Source: CAZRQL01 sp964602415 | GTDB lineage: Bacteria; Bacteroidota; Bacteroidia; Cytophagales; Flammeovirgaceae | DNA: 64,000 nucleotides | Reading direction: 5' to 3' | NCBI GenBank assembly: GCA_964602415.1 | Contig: CAZRQL010000007.1 | Location: 49,933-113,932 of the forward strand | Shown: positions 62,871 to 64,000 of the stretch, in pieces | How the letters are laid out: each line of letters starts with the position of its first letter | Numbering within the stretch: the first letter of the stretch is position 1 | The notes under the pieces: generated by a model | The model's database searches: none | What the model saw: only the letters and a program-made list of their open reading frames with translations | Told to the model about the DNA's origin: nothing | Translations under genes and position numbers: made by a program

Positions 62871-64000
62871 GAGCTTTGTTTTGGGTCTACCTTTCCACTC
62901 TATGGCAAAAAGCATAATGTCATCAATTTGATTTCGCTCCCCGCGCCAAGTGTCAAAAAGGATTTCAATATCTTTTAATTGGTCGGCTATTTTTGGTTTT
63001 TGGGTTTCGACGAGCATGCGAGTTAATGCACTAAGCCCCAGTTTGTTATCTAATTTCCCTCCAAATTGGTCTTGCAGGCCGTCAGTGAAAATATAAATTC
63101 TGTCGCCTCTCTCGCACTCTATCTCAAAGTTGAAAAACGGAGACTCTGAAGGATGCGCACCAATAGGTTGCTTGCTCCCGTAGATCTTAAGTACTTGATA
63201 ATTATTTATTTGTGTGAGTTTGGTGTTAGGGAGTTCTCTAAAAGGAGCCTTACTTTGTTCCCTGATGATCAATATACCCAGTTTTGCACAAGAGACAATC
63301 AAACGGTTGGTTTTCAAGTTAAATTCACACACTACAACATCTGCGCCGTCCTGACGCTCTTGGTTGTTTTGTTGGAGCATGGCTTTTATCCTTTCGCGCA
63401 TAAACTCCAAAACCTGTGCGGGGTTGTGAATATCCGGTCTTCTGATGCTTTCGTTGAGCAGAGCGATACATATCATACTCAAAAGAGCACCCGGTACGCC
63501 GTGTCCCGTGCAGTCGCCACCCGCTATAACAATACTATCGTTTACAAGGTTGCCCCAGTAAAAATCTCCTCCCACAATATCGCGAGGCCTCCAAAAAACA
63601 AAATAGTCGTCCTGAAATAGATTTTTGAGTCTCTGTTGAGAAGGCAGCAATGAATTTTGAATCCGAGAAGCGTAAACGATACTTTGGGTCAGCTTCTGGT
63701 TTTTGATTTCAATTTCTCTTTTTTGGCGGTTGATGTCGGAGCTTGCCTGCTCCAAAGACTCCGCCAAACTCATCAGCTCTTGTTGATTTTTGAGCAAATC
63801 TTCATTGACTGTCCTAAGTTGTATGGTACGCTTTTCCACTCTGGATTCCAGACGTTTGTTCTCGTTTTCCAACTCAAGTCGCAGAAATTCATTTTGTTTA
63901 AATGTTTGATTAAAGCGGCGATAAAGCTCATAGGTCTGAAAGAAAATAAATGACACGCTTCCCAATTGGGTGAGTTCTACTGATTCGATGATATTTTGGT
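62862..64000 (-). CDS. SpoIIE-type PP2C phosphatase, 5' part cut off by window edge
   Basis: The frame has no stop up to the right edge, so the TTG at 63965 is not the true start. The visible part begins ESVELTQLGSVSFIFFQTYEL, which resembles the last helices of a 7TMR-DISM sensor, then a coiled coil (about 85 residues) and a PP2C/SpoIIE phosphatase domain with DIVGGDFYW, GDCTGHGVPGALLSM, FTDGLQDQ and QIDDIML metal-binding motifs. Such proteins sense an extracellular signal and dephosphorylate serine/threonine on partner proteins, often anti-sigma antagonists. No such partner is seen in the window. Confidence 0.85.
   Translation of the reverse strand, partial: QNIIESVELTQLGSVSFIFFQTYELYRRFNQTFKQNEFLRLELENENKRLESRVEKRTIQLRTVNEDLLKNQQELMSLAESLEQASSDINRQKREIEIKNQKLTQSIVYASRIQNSLLPSQQRLKNLFQDDYFVFWRPRDIVGGDFYWGNLVNDSIVIAGGDCTGHGVPGALLSMICIALLNESIRRPDIHNPAQVLEFMRERIKAMLQQNNQERQDGADVVVCEFNLKTNRLIVSCAKLGILIIREQSKAPFRELPNTKLTQINNYQVLKIYGSKQPIGAHPSESPFFNFEIECERGDRIYIFTDGLQDQFGGKLDNKLGLSALTRMLVETQKPKIADQLKDIEILFDTWRGERNQIDDIMLFAIEWKGRPKTKLLV

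Overview
The window comes from a member of the Bacteroidota (Cytophagia/Chitinophagia-like; genus not determinable). The signs are a giant secreted protein ending in a type IX secretion (T9SS) sorting domain, a PorE-like TPR/propeller/OmpA protein, a fused E1 alpha/beta dehydrogenase, repeated TAnnTTTG promoter boxes, and a tmRNA tag ending NNYALAA. The DNA is moderately AT-rich and gene-dense, in short runs on alternating strands. I see no rRNA, CRISPR array, prophage or large island. The only mobile-type locus is one broken Y1 (REP-associated/IS200-like) transposase with two palindromes.

Layout. 1-6.5 kb: edge-truncated FAD oxidoreductase, radical SAM protein, acyltransferase-like protein, Hpt-like protein lacking its His, 22-residue LRR protein, histidine phosphatase and a solitary ATP-dependent DNA ligase. 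6.6-12.1 kb: truA, a small membrane protein, pfkA with a palindrome at its promoter, an A-type Fe-S protein, dnaB and an orphan ParA. 12.1-16.3 kb: TPR, SPOR-like and Ig-like-repeat exported proteins. 16.3-19.6 kb (minus strand): nadC, a YcxB-like protein, a CorC-type protein and an isolated nuoB. 19.6-24.3 kb: ribE, a receiver, an unknown, pgi, an acyl-CoA dehydrogenase and tRNA-Arg(CCU).

24.3-42.1 kb is an envelope/secretion stretch: TPR proteins, a lipoprotein, the PorE-like protein, a CsgG-like lipoprotein next to a TolC-like channel and a DUF2911 lipoprotein, an NfeD/ClpP-class protease, and a 2,135-residue T9SS cargo built from alternating PKD and jelly-roll modules. 42.1-50.6 kb: SNF2 helicase with an overlapping glycosyltransferase, fused E1, asparagine synthetase. 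50.6-51.4 kb: REP-like palindromes, frameshifted transposase and an odd spacer. 51.4-57.4 kb: P-type ATPase, folC, alpha/beta hydrolase, LytTR regulator, then ssrA. 57.4-64 kb: lipoprotein, di-heme peroxidase, a small protein with a CTD-like tail, GH3-family enzyme, triple-FKBP lipoprotein and an edge-truncated SpoIIE-type phosphatase.

Most genes are housekeeping or envelope functions. The less ordinary items are the modular T9SS cargo with its PorE-like neighbour, the CsgG/TolC pair, the REP/transposase locus, the altered catalytic positions in the Hpt-like and E1 proteins, and a terminator-like hairpin directly before the GH3 start. Start codons were moved downstream of the longest open frame wherever an ATG with a signal peptide, lipobox or family-typical N-terminus supported it. 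All assignments are from reading the sequence; no database search was run.
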